This document shows positions 6,606 to 12,185 of a stretch of 13,963 nt of DNA, one piece after another. The position numbers and the translations under genes are program-made. Origin of the DNA: JBOHUX01 sp050734915 (lineage in GTDB: Bacteria; Chloroflexota; Dormibacteria; Dormibacterales; Dormibacteraceae). The stretch's first letter is position 1; each line of letters starts with the position of its first letter. The notes beneath the pieces were generated by a model. That model was given only the letters and a program-made list of their open reading frames with translations, had not been told where the DNA came from and did not search any database. The stretch spans positions 1 through 13,963 of the forward strand of contig JBOHUX010000048.1 in assembly GCA_050734915.1 (NCBI GenBank). Direction: 5' to 3'.

Positions 6606-8099
6606 GTGAGGCTCGCTGATCTGGCCGCGGGCGTTCGGGATGCGGCGGTGGTGGCGGGTGGCGAGGCCGAGATCGCAGCCGTCACCCAGGATTCCCGGCG
6701 AGCCGCCCCGGGGGCGCTCTTCGTGGCTGTTCGGGGGGCCCGGGCGGACGGCCACTCGTTCGCGGCCGCGGCCGCGGCGGCGGGTGCGGCGGTCGCCTTC
6801 GAGCGACCCGTCGCCCTTCCCGCCGGCACGCCATGCCTGCGGCTGCCGGACACCCGCACCGGCCTCGCCGAGCTCGCTGCCGCCCTCCAGGGCCGGCCCT
6901 CGCGGCGATTGCTGGTGGCGGGCGTGACCGGCACCGACGGCAAGACCACCACCACCCACATGGCCGCCCACCTCCTGGAGGCGGCCGGCCTCGCCGCCGG
7001 GGCGCTCAGCACCGTCGCCTTCACCCTCGGCGGCGAGGCGGCCGACAACCCGACCGGGCTGACCACCGCCGACGCGGTCGAGGTCCAGGGCCAGCTCGCC
7101 CGGATGGCGGCGGCGGGCGCCCGGGCGGCGGTCGTGGAGGCAACCTCGCACGCGCTCGTCCAGGGCCGGGTGGCGGCCTGCGATTTCGACGTCGCCGCCT
7201 TCACCCACGTCGGCCGGGACCACCTCGACTACCACGCGACCTGGGAGGAGTACCTGGCCGCCAAGGCCCGGCTGATCGACCTATGCGCCGCCGGCTGGCG
7301 GAAGGGGGTGCCCAAGACCGCCATCCTGAACCGCGACGACGAGGCCAGCTGGGAGGCCCTGGCCGGACGTCCGATCGAGAGGCGATGGAGCTATTCGATC
7401 CGGCCCGGGACAGCCGCCGACCTCCGCGCCGAGGAGGTCGAGTGCGGCGCCGCCGGGTGCCGCTTCCGGCTTCGGGCGGGCGCCGGCGCGGCCCCGGTCT
7501 CGCTTTCGATGCCGGCCCGGTTCAACGTCTCCAACGCCCTCTGCGCGGCCGGAATCGGGGTTGCCCTCGGGCTCGACCTGGAGGCGGTGGCGGCCGGGCT
7601 CAGCACCTTCCCGGGCGTGCGGGGCCGGCTGGAGGCGGTCGACCTCGGCCAGCCCTTCCGGGTCTACGTCGACTTCGCCCACGCCGCCGGCGCCCTCGCC
7701 ACCGCCCTGGCCGAACTCCGGCCGCTGACCGCTGGACGCCTGCTCGCCGTCTTCGGCAGCACCGCCCGCAGCGACCATGACCGGCCGGGAATGGGCCGGG
7801 CGGCGGCGACGGGTGCGGACCGCTTCTGGATCACCACCGATGACCCCCTCGACGAGGACCCCGCCACCATCGCCGGGGAGGTGGCCGCCGGCGCCGCCGG
7901 GGCGGAAGACAGGTTCGAGATCGTGCTCGACCGGCGCCAGGCGATCCGTCGCGCGCTGGCGCTGGCCGGCCCGGGTGACGCCGTCCTCCTCGCCGGTAAG
8001 GGTCACGAGCGGACCATGATCACCGCCCAGGGCAAGGGGCCGTGGGACGAGCGCGCCGAGGCCGAGGCGGCGCTCCGGGAGCTGGGCTTCGGCTCCTGA
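6606..8099 (+). CDS. murE: MurE-type Mur ligase, UDP-MurNAc-dipeptide third-residue ligase (non-DAP motif)
   Basis: 497 residues covering all three Mur-ligase domains. The N-terminal part (DSRRAAPGALFVAVRGARADGH) is typical MurE. The ATP loop is GVTGTDGKTTTT (107-118), with Asp where Asn is usual. The central EATSHAL (178-184) and FTHVGRDHLDYH (199-210) resemble the usual EVSSHAL and FTNLxRDHLDYH. Lys220 in YLAAKARLID is the expected carbamylated lysine. The C-terminal domain has YVDFAHAAGAL and GKGHE. The amino-acid selecting loop reads DDPLDEDP (412-419) instead of DNPRxEDP, the signature of meso-diaminopimelate enzymes. The substrate is therefore more likely L-lysine, L-ornithine or another diamino acid. 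The GTG start at 6606 matches the family's MRLADL-like beginning. It stands alone, outside a division/cell-wall cluster, so a diverged MurE paralogue is a lesser possibility. Confidence 0.88.
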   Translation: MRLADLAAGVRDAAVVAGGEAEIAAVTQDSRRAAPGALFVAVRGARADGHSFAAAAAAAGAAVAFERPVALPAGTPCLRLPDTRTGLAELAAALQGRPSRRLLVAGVTGTDGKTTTTHMAAHLLEAAGLAAGALSTVAFTLGGEAADNPTGLTTADAVEVQGQLARMAAAGARAAVVEATSHALVQGRVAACDFDVAAFTHVGRDHLDYHATWEEYLAAKARLIDLCAAGWRKGVPKTAILNRDDEASWEALAGRPIERRWSYSIRPGTAADLRAEEVECGAAGCRFRLRAGAGAAPVSLSMPARFNVSNALCAAGIGVALGLDLEAVAAGLSTFPGVRGRLEAVDLGQPFRVYVDFAHAAGALATALAELRPLTAGRLLAVFGSTARSDHDRPGMGRAAATGADRFWITTDDPLDEDPATIAGEVAAGAAGAEDRFEIVLDRRQAIRRALALAGPGDAVLLAGKGHERTMITAQGKGPWDERAEAEAALRELGFGS

Positions 8100-8143
8100 G
8101 CCGGTTTTGCGGCGTCGCTGGAAGATCCTGCGGTTCAGCGGCC

Positions 8144-8320
8144 AGCCTGCAGGGGGGCGGCCAGGCACAGGGGAACGTGCCGGTGGTCACCTACACGAAT
8201 GGCACGCTCCAGGTCTTCGCCGGCTATGCGGGACCCATGTTCCGGCAGTGGCGGGTGGCCGCAACGTCGTAGGGATGGAACGGCTGGATCAACGAAGGAG
8301 GCTCGATCGTCCCCTTCTAA
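8144..8320 (+). pseudogene. Remnant of a lectin-like (DUF346-type) propeller repeat
   Basis: Reading the frame that starts at 8144 gives SLQGGG-QAQG, then VPVVTYTNGTLQVFAGYAG, FRQWRVAATS, an in-frame TAG (8270-8272), then GWNGWINEGGSIVPF and TAA (8318-8320). The pattern of a short strand ending in V-x-V/W, a small-residue turn, QVFAG, a FRQW-like strand and WxGW-x(3)-GG is what secreted DUF346-type propeller repeats look like. The two GG-ending segments are about one repeat apart. No start codon with a ribosome site is seen and the frame is interrupted, so it is read as gene debris between the convergent murE and thiS. Chance resemblance is possible because the segment is short. Confidence 0.4.
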
Positions 8321-8540
8321 CGGCGGGCTGAGGCGCCCGGCCGCCGCCGACCATGCGGACCACCTCCAGCCGGTCACCGTCGGCGAGGGTGGTGGTCTCG
8401 AAGTCAGCTCGGTCGAGGATGCGGTCGTTGACCTCGACGGCGACGGCGCGGGGGTCCAACGGCAGGGAGTGCAGGTAATCGACCAGCCCCACGGGCCCCT
8501 CCAGCTCGACCGCCCGGCCGTTGACGGTCAGGTGGATCAC
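8289..8540 (-). CDS. thiS: ThiS sulfur-carrier protein with a C-terminal extension after Gly-Gly
   Basis: 83 residues with a beta-grasp (ubiquitin-like) fold. ThiS carries sulfur as a C-terminal thiocarboxylate to ThiG for thiazole formation. Residues 1-67 are a complete ThiS: VIHLTVNGRAVEL, AVAVEVNDRILDR (33-45), LADGDRLEVVRMVGGG (52-67). The family normally ends right after the glycines, yet here the frame runs another 16 residues (RAPQPAVRRG and so on) to a TGA at 8291-8289. The tail would block adenylation of the C-terminal glycine unless it is removed, so either a protease trims it or the original stop has been lost. The tail's last part lies antisense to the broken propeller remnant, which favours an acquired readthrough. 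The GTG start overlaps the upstream gene's stop as GTGA. It is last gene of the thiamine cluster. Confidence 0.85.
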   Translation of the reverse strand: MIHLTVNGRAVELEGPVGLVDYLHSLPLDPRAVAVEVNDRILDRADFETTTLADGDRLEVVRMVGGGRAPQPAVRRGRSSLLR

Positions 8541-9052
8541 CGCCGCGGGCCCTCGAAGAGGCGGATCGCCGCGTAGCCGGCCGCGCCCGCCTCCAGGCAC
8601 CGCCGCGCGCGTTCCATGTCGAGGCCCCCGATGGCGATGACCGGCACCCTCACCGCGCGGGCGACCGTGGCCAGCGCCTCCAGGCCGGCCGGCCGGTCGG
8701 GGTGGGAGGCCGTCTCGAAGACGGGGCCGAAGATCACCCAGTCGGCGCCCTGGGCGGCGGCCTGGCGGGCCGCCTCCTCCGAGTGCACGGAGCGGCCCAC
8801 CAGCCGGCCGGGGCCCAGCAGCCGCCGGGCGTCCGCGACCGGGATGTCCCCCTCCGGCAGGTTGACCCCGGCCGCGCCGACCGCCGCGGCCACGTCGGCC
8901 CGCGCGCTGACCAGCACCGGGACAGCCGACCCTGAGACCAGCCGACCGGCCTCTCGCTCCAGCGCCCGCCCGGCGGCGATCCGCACCTGGATCACCGTCG
9001 CACCCGACTCGATCGCATGCATCCCCGCCTCCGCGGAGCCGACCACGGCCAT
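8537..9052 (-). CDS. Thiamine phosphate synthase / TenI superfamily protein (TenI-like features)
   Basis: 171 residues in a TIM-barrel of the ThiE/TenI superfamily: GATVIQVRI (17-25), GVNLPEGDIPVADARRLLG (62-80), GRSVHSEEAA (86-95), ADWVIFGPVFETASH (103-117), VPVIAIGGL (136-144). ThiE joins HMP-diphosphate and thiazole phosphate to make thiamine phosphate; TenI is the thiazole tautomerase acting after ThiG. Several ThiE substrate residues seem absent: QLREK is QVRIA and the Asn-Asp pair before the RVD helix is SARAD. GRSVHS and FGPVFET recall Bacillus TenI. However, the TenI catalytic His in FGHVFET is Pro here, as in ThiE. Automated annotation would probably say ThiE; I do not commit. ATG at 9052 is used; a CTG at 9070-9068 would overlap the thiG stop as CTGA and add six residues. 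It lies between thiG and thiS. Confidence 0.8.
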   Translation of the reverse strand: MAVVGSAEAGMHAIESGATVIQVRIAAGRALEREAGRLVSGSAVPVLVSARADVAAAVGAAGVNLPEGDIPVADARRLLGPGRLVGRSVHSEEAARQAAAQGADWVIFGPVFETASHPDRPAGLEALATVARAVRVPVIAIGGLDMERARRCLEAGAAGYAAIRLFEGPRR

Positions 9053-9066
9053 CGCGATCGGAAAGG

Positions 9067-9888
9067 TCAGCTCCGCGGCGAGACGCCCTCGGTGGGCGAG
9101 CTGGCGGCGGCCTCGCCCCGGCGCGGGATGCGGCCGGCCAGGAAGCTCCGCCGCCCCGCCTCCACGCCAAGCCGGATCGCGTCGGCCATCAGGGGCGGGT
9201 CCTCGGCCAGCGCCACCGCGCTGTTGACGAGCACGGCGTCCGCGCCCAGCTCCATGGCCAGGGCCGCGTCCGAAGGGGCGCCGATGCCCGCGTCCACCAC
9301 CACCGGCACCGTGGCGTTCTCGATGATGATCTGGATCTGCTCGAGCGTGGTGAGGCCCTGCCCGGAGCCGATCGGCGAGCCGAGCGGCATCACCGTGGCG
9401 GTTCCGATCTCCTCCAGCTTCATGGCCAGGATCGGGTCGGCGTTGATGTATGGCAGCACGGTGAAGCCCTCGGCCACCAGCGTGCGCGCCGCCTTCAGCG
9501 TCTCCTCGGGGTCGGGCAGCAGGTAGCGAGGATCGGGGATCACCTCCAGCTTGACCCAGTCCGACAGCCCCATCGACCGCGCCAGGCGGGCGATCCGGAC
9601 CGCGTCCTCGGCGTCGCGGCACCCGGCCGTGTTGGGGAGGATGCGGTGGCGGTGCCAGTCGATGACGTCGAGTATCGTCCGCCGACCCGGGTCGTCGAGG
9701 TCGATCCGGCGCAGCGCCACGGTCACCAGTTCCGAGCCGGAGGCCTCGAGCGCGGCCAGCATCTCCTCATCGGTGCGGTACTTGCCGGTGCCGAGAAACA
9801 GCCGCGAGCGCAGGGGGCGGCCGGCGATCACCAGCTCGCCGGGGGCCGCCCCGGTCGTCCGCTCGATGTCGTGGTCGATCGTCTTCAC
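9067..9888 (-). CDS. thiG: Thiazole synthase
   Basis: 273 residues. ThiG forms the thiazole phosphate ring of thiamine from 1-deoxy-D-xylulose 5-phosphate, dehydroglycine and ThiS-thiocarboxylate. Signatures: LFLGTGKY (30-37), ILPNTAGC (83-90), WVKLEVIPDP (111-120) with the Schiff-base Lys113, VLPYINADP (144-152), MPLGSPIGSGQG (167-178), VVVDAGIGAPSDAA (196-209) and GADAVLVNSAVA (215-226). The start is GTG at 9888-9886, chosen because GGAGG lies exactly 7 bases upstream and because the TPP aptamer ends there; the longer open frame upstream would run through the riboswitch. The last 20 or so residues are a low-complexity tail beyond the usual end. It is first gene of a thiG - thiE/tenI-like - thiS unit. 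thiF, thiO/thiH, thiC and thiD are not in the window. Confidence 0.97.
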   Translation of the reverse strand: MKTIDHDIERTTGAAPGELVIAGRPLRSRLFLGTGKYRTDEEMLAALEASGSELVTVALRRIDLDDPGRRTILDVIDWHRHRILPNTAGCRDAEDAVRIARLARSMGLSDWVKLEVIPDPRYLLPDPEETLKAARTLVAEGFTVLPYINADPILAMKLEEIGTATVMPLGSPIGSGQGLTTLEQIQIIIENATVPVVVDAGIGAPSDAALAMELGADAVLVNSAVALAEDPPLMADAIRLGVEAGRRSFLAGRIPRRGEAAASSPTEGVSPRS

Positions 9889-9892
9889 GGTC

Positions 9893-9981
9893 TTCCCTCC
9901 GCTGGCATTACCCAGTTCAGGTTCTGGCGGTCGGGCGCCGAACGCCCCTCTCAGCTCTCGGTGGAGCTCCCGCGTGGACGT
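9893..9981 (-). promoter_or_regulatory. TPP riboswitch (THI element) controlling thiG
   Basis: On the minus strand the conserved pyrimidine-sensing core GCTGAGAGGGGCG (CTGAGA at 9954-9949) is followed by a GC hairpin arm and then by the THI-box core CCTGAACTGGGTAATGCC (9921-9904) and AGCGGAGGGA. This matches the THI-element consensus almost base for base. A GGGAGCTC...GAGAGC stem closes the pyrimidine arm. The final GGAGG (9900-9896) is also the thiG Shine-Dalgarno, 7 bases before its GTG, so TPP binding would directly mask the ribosome site. No terminator hairpin fits between aptamer and start, which points to translational control. Confidence 0.96.
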
Positions 9982-9986
9982 ATCTG

Positions 9987-9992
9987 ATTCTA
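9987..9992 (-). promoter_or_regulatory. -10 element of the riboswitch-thiG transcript, overlapping the rsmG stop
   Basis: TAGAAT (9992-9987, minus strand) lies about seven bases before the 5' end of the riboswitch fold, the right distance for a transcription start near 9980. Its first three bases are the rsmG stop codon TAG. The same hexamer appears before fmdB. No clear -35 box is seen. Readthrough from rsmG could also feed the cluster. Confidence 0.45.
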
Positions 9993-10625
9993 CGTTCGCT
10001 TGATACCCAGCGGGCGACGTGCCGGCACGCCCGCCCGGCGCGGATAGCGATCCGGGCAGGGGGCGACCTTGGCCACCACCACCACCTGTCCTCGAGACCG
10101 GGCGGCGGTGGGCGCCGCCGCCACCGCCAGCAGGCGCCCGCCCAGCTCCCGAATCGCCGGCCCGGCCGCCGTCACCTCCGCCATCGCCTCGACCTTCATC
10201 GCCAGCAGGCGTCCGCCGACCCTCAGCAGTGGCAGGCAAAGCTCGGCCAGCACGGCCATCGGAGCCAGTGCCCGCACGGTGACCGCGTCGAAGGTCTCCC
10301 TGAGGCTCGGCTCCCGGCCGGCGTCCTCGGCGCGAAGACCGACCACCGTCACCCCCGCGAGCCCGAGCCGGGCGGTGGTGGCGACGAGGAACGCCGCCCG
10401 GCGCCGGTTGGACTCGATCATGACCAACTCCAGATCGGGGCGGGCGATCTTGAGAGGGAGGCCGGGCAGGCCGCCGCCCGAGCCCACGTCGGCGACGCGG
10501 CGCGCGTCACCAAGATGGTCCAGCAGCACCAGTGAGTCCTCCACCAGCGCCATGTCCGCGCCAGAGGACAGGTCGGGCCATTCCGCGATCAGGTCACGAA
10601 GCTGGATCAGCAGGGAGTCGCTCAT
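9990..10625 (-). CDS. rsmG: 16S rRNA (guanine527-N7)-methyltransferase
   Basis: 211 residues, the normal RsmG (GidB) length. It methylates N7 of G527 in 16S rRNA using S-adenosylmethionine; its loss is known to give low-level streptomycin resistance. Seen here: a short helical N-terminus, the SAM-binding loop VADVGSGGGLPGLPL (44-58), the acidic ribose-binding turn MIESNRRRAAFL (69-80), LRAED (97-101), FDAVTVRALAP (112-122), the LLRVGGRLLAMK strand (133-144) and the RsmG-specific end YPRRAGVPARRPL (194-206). ATG at 10625-10623. It diverges from fmdB with only 14 bp between the start codons. A weak CATGAT hexamer (10643-10638) might serve as its -10 box. It is not next to gidA/mnmG or parAB, the usual neighbours in many bacteria, and the thiamine riboswitch begins at its stop. 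Confidence 0.95.
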   Translation of the reverse strand: MSDSLLIQLRDLIAEWPDLSSGADMALVEDSLVLLDHLGDARRVADVGSGGGLPGLPLKIARPDLELVMIESNRRRAAFLVATTARLGLAGVTVVGLRAEDAGREPSLRETFDAVTVRALAPMAVLAELCLPLLRVGGRLLAMKVEAMAEVTAAGPAIRELGGRLLAVAAAPTAARSRGQVVVVAKVAPCPDRYPRRAGVPARRPLGIKRT

Positions 10626-10626
10626 C

Positions 10627-10632
10627 TAGAAT
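10627..10632 (+). promoter_or_regulatory. -10 element for leaderless fmdB
   Basis: TAGAAT (10627-10632) is followed by seven bases and then ATG at 10640. A transcript starting at that A would have no leader, matching the lack of a Shine-Dalgarno. This geometry also favours 10640 over the earlier in-frame ATG at 10631, which lies inside the box. The -35 region has no good match. Confidence 0.45.
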
Positions 10633-10639
10633 GCCGATC

Positions 10640-10873
10640 ATGCCCATCTACGAGTACCGGTGTGAGTCCTGCTCGGGCGGCTTCGAGGTCCTCACCTCGT
10701 TCGTCGAACGTGATCGCGCCCAGGTGTGCCCCAGCTGCGAATCGACGAGGACCAGGGTCGTCGTCTCCAGCTTCGCGGCGGTCGGCATGGGGGCCGACGA
10801 CGGGGGCCTGATGGCGGGACCGTCGGGAGGCGGCTGCGCCTGCGGTGGGTCCTGCAGCTGCGGCGGCCACTGA
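10640..10873 (+). CDS. FmdB-family zinc-ribbon protein
   Basis: 77 residues. Begins MPIYEYRCESC, the hallmark of FmdB (CxxC_CxxC_SSSS) small zinc-ribbon proteins. The first pair is Cys8-Cys11 and the second Cys30-Cys33 (CPSCES), spaced as in the family and expected to bind one zinc. The family was named from a presumed regulator of formamidase; its actual role is not established. After a Gly-rich hinge the protein ends in CACGGSCSCGGH (66-77): four more cysteines and a histidine, possibly a second metal or redox site. ATG 10640 is preferred over 10631 because the family starts MPxYEY. lysA follows, overlapping or within a few dozen bases depending on its start, so the two may share a transcript. 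Confidence 0.88.
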   Translation: MPIYEYRCESCSGGFEVLTSFVERDRAQVCPSCESTRTRVVVSSFAAVGMGADDGGLMAGPSGGGCACGGSCSCGGH

Positions 10874-12185
10874 CCGACCCCCTCTGAGCGACCGGGCCCC
10901 CTCGCCGCTCCCGGTCACCCACCGGGTGGACGAGCGAGGGCACCTGGAGGTGGGCGGCTGCGATCTGGTCGAGCTCGCCCGCCGGTACGGCACCCCCCTC
11001 TACGTCTACGACGAGGCGACCGTGCGGGAGCGCGCCACCGAGTTCGTGCGCGCCATGGGCGACGCCGGCCAGGTGCTCTACTCGGCGAAGGCGTTCTACT
11101 CGCCCGCCTTCCTCCGGCTGGTGGCCGGGCAGGGGCTGGGCATGGACGTCGTCTCCGCCGGGGAGCTGCACGCCGCCCGCGCGGCCGGCATTCCCGGGGA
11201 GCGAATCTTCTTCCTGGGCAACAACAAGAGTGCGGAGGAGGTGGACCTCGCCTTCGAGAACGGCTGCACCCTCGTCATCGACGGCGGCTGGGAGTTGGAG
11301 CTCCTCCGCCGCGTGGTTCCCGCCGGTCGCCGCATGCGGGCACTGCTGCGCGTCTCGCCCGGGATCAGGCCGGACACCCACGATTTCATCTCCACCGGCC
11401 AGCTGGACTCCAAGTTCGGCTTCTCGATCGAGTCGGGCCAGGCGGCCGCGGCCGTGGCGTCGACCCTCGAGCACCCTTCGGTGCGGTTGGAGGGCCTCCA
11501 CTCGCACATCGGATCGCAGATCTACGATCTCCGCTCCTACGAGGCCGCCATGGAGGTCGTGCTCGACCTCGCCGCCCGGCTCCGGCGTTCCCACGGCTTC
11601 GCGTCCGCCCTGCTGAGTGCGGGGGGCGGCCTCGGCATCGCCCACACGAGCGCCGACCGGCCGCCGTCGCCGGCCGCATACGTGGAGACGGTCCGGCGCG
11701 CGCTGGACGCCGGCTGTCGCGAGCGTGAGCTTCCGGTTCCCTCCCTGATCGTGGAGCCGGGACGTTCGATCGCGGGTCCCGCCGGGGTCGCTCTCTACAC
11801 GGTGGGCTCGACCAAGGAGATCCCTGGCCTGCGCCGCTATGTTGCCGTCGACGGCGGGATGGGTGACAACATCCGGCCCAAGCTCTACGGTGCCCGCTAC
11901 GAGGCCCTGCTCGCCTCGGATCCCGAAGCGGTCCCGGGCGAGCGCGTGACCATCGCCGGCAAGTACTGCGAGTCCACGGACATCCTGATCGCCGACGCCC
12001 AGATGCCGCATCTCGACTCCGGAGACGTGATCTGCATCCCCGCCGCGGGCGCCTACTGCCTGGCCATGTCCAGCAACTACAACGGCATGCCCCGGCCGGC
12101 GGTGGTGATGGTCGCCGACGGCGAGCCGAACCTGATCCGGCGCCGTGAGTCCTACGAGGATCTGCTCGCGGCCGAGATCTACTAG
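10845..12185 (+). CDS. lysA: Diaminopimelate decarboxylase
   Basis: 446 residues from the GTG at 10845. Decarboxylates meso-diaminopimelate to L-lysine with PLP. The alanine-racemase-type barrel starts at YGTPLYVYDE (48-57). The Schiff-base Lys82 is in LYSAKAFYSP; further signatures are GNNKS (125-129), HSHIGSQ (219-225), GGGLGI (260-265), EPGRSI (304-309), CESTD (375-379) with the catalytic Cys at the dimer interface, and AAGAYC-MSSNYN (400-412). The start is uncertain. GTG 10845 overlaps fmdB by 29 bases and has a GGGAGG only at 14 bases; GTG 10926, just before the recognisable GHLEVGG, would remove 27 poorly conserved residues. Its TAG stop shares a CTAG with the stop of xdhC on the other strand. 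The product lysine could feed the non-DAP MurE of this window. Confidence 0.96.
   Translation: MGPAAAAATDRPPLSDRAPSPLPVTHRVDERGHLEVGGCDLVELARRYGTPLYVYDEATVRERATEFVRAMGDAGQVLYSAKAFYSPAFLRLVAGQGLGMDVVSAGELHAARAAGIPGERIFFLGNNKSAEEVDLAFENGCTLVIDGGWELELLRRVVPAGRRMRALLRVSPGIRPDTHDFISTGQLDSKFGFSIESGQAAAAVASTLEHPSVRLEGLHSHIGSQIYDLRSYEAAMEVVLDLAARLRRSHGFASALLSAGGGLGIAHTSADRPPSPAAYVETVRRALDAGCRERELPVPSLIVEPGRSIAGPAGVALYTVGSTKEIPGLRRYVAVDGGMGDNIRPKLYGARYEALLASDPEAVPGERVTIAGKYCESTDILIADAQMPHLDSGDVICIPAAGAYCLAMSSNYNGMPRPAVVMVADGEPNLIRRRESYEDLLAAEIY

Noticed and set aside
8100..8143. Terminator for murE
   Set aside because: No convincing stem followed by a T-run is seen after the murE stop; only short GC-rich complementary stretches.
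9889..10239. In-frame extension upstream of thiG
   Set aside because: It would translate the TPP riboswitch and part of rsmG in the wrong frame; the GTG at 9888 has a perfectly placed Shine-Dalgarno.
10874..10926. Possible lysine riboswitch before lysA
   Set aside because: There is too little space and none of the lysine-box conserved segments is present.
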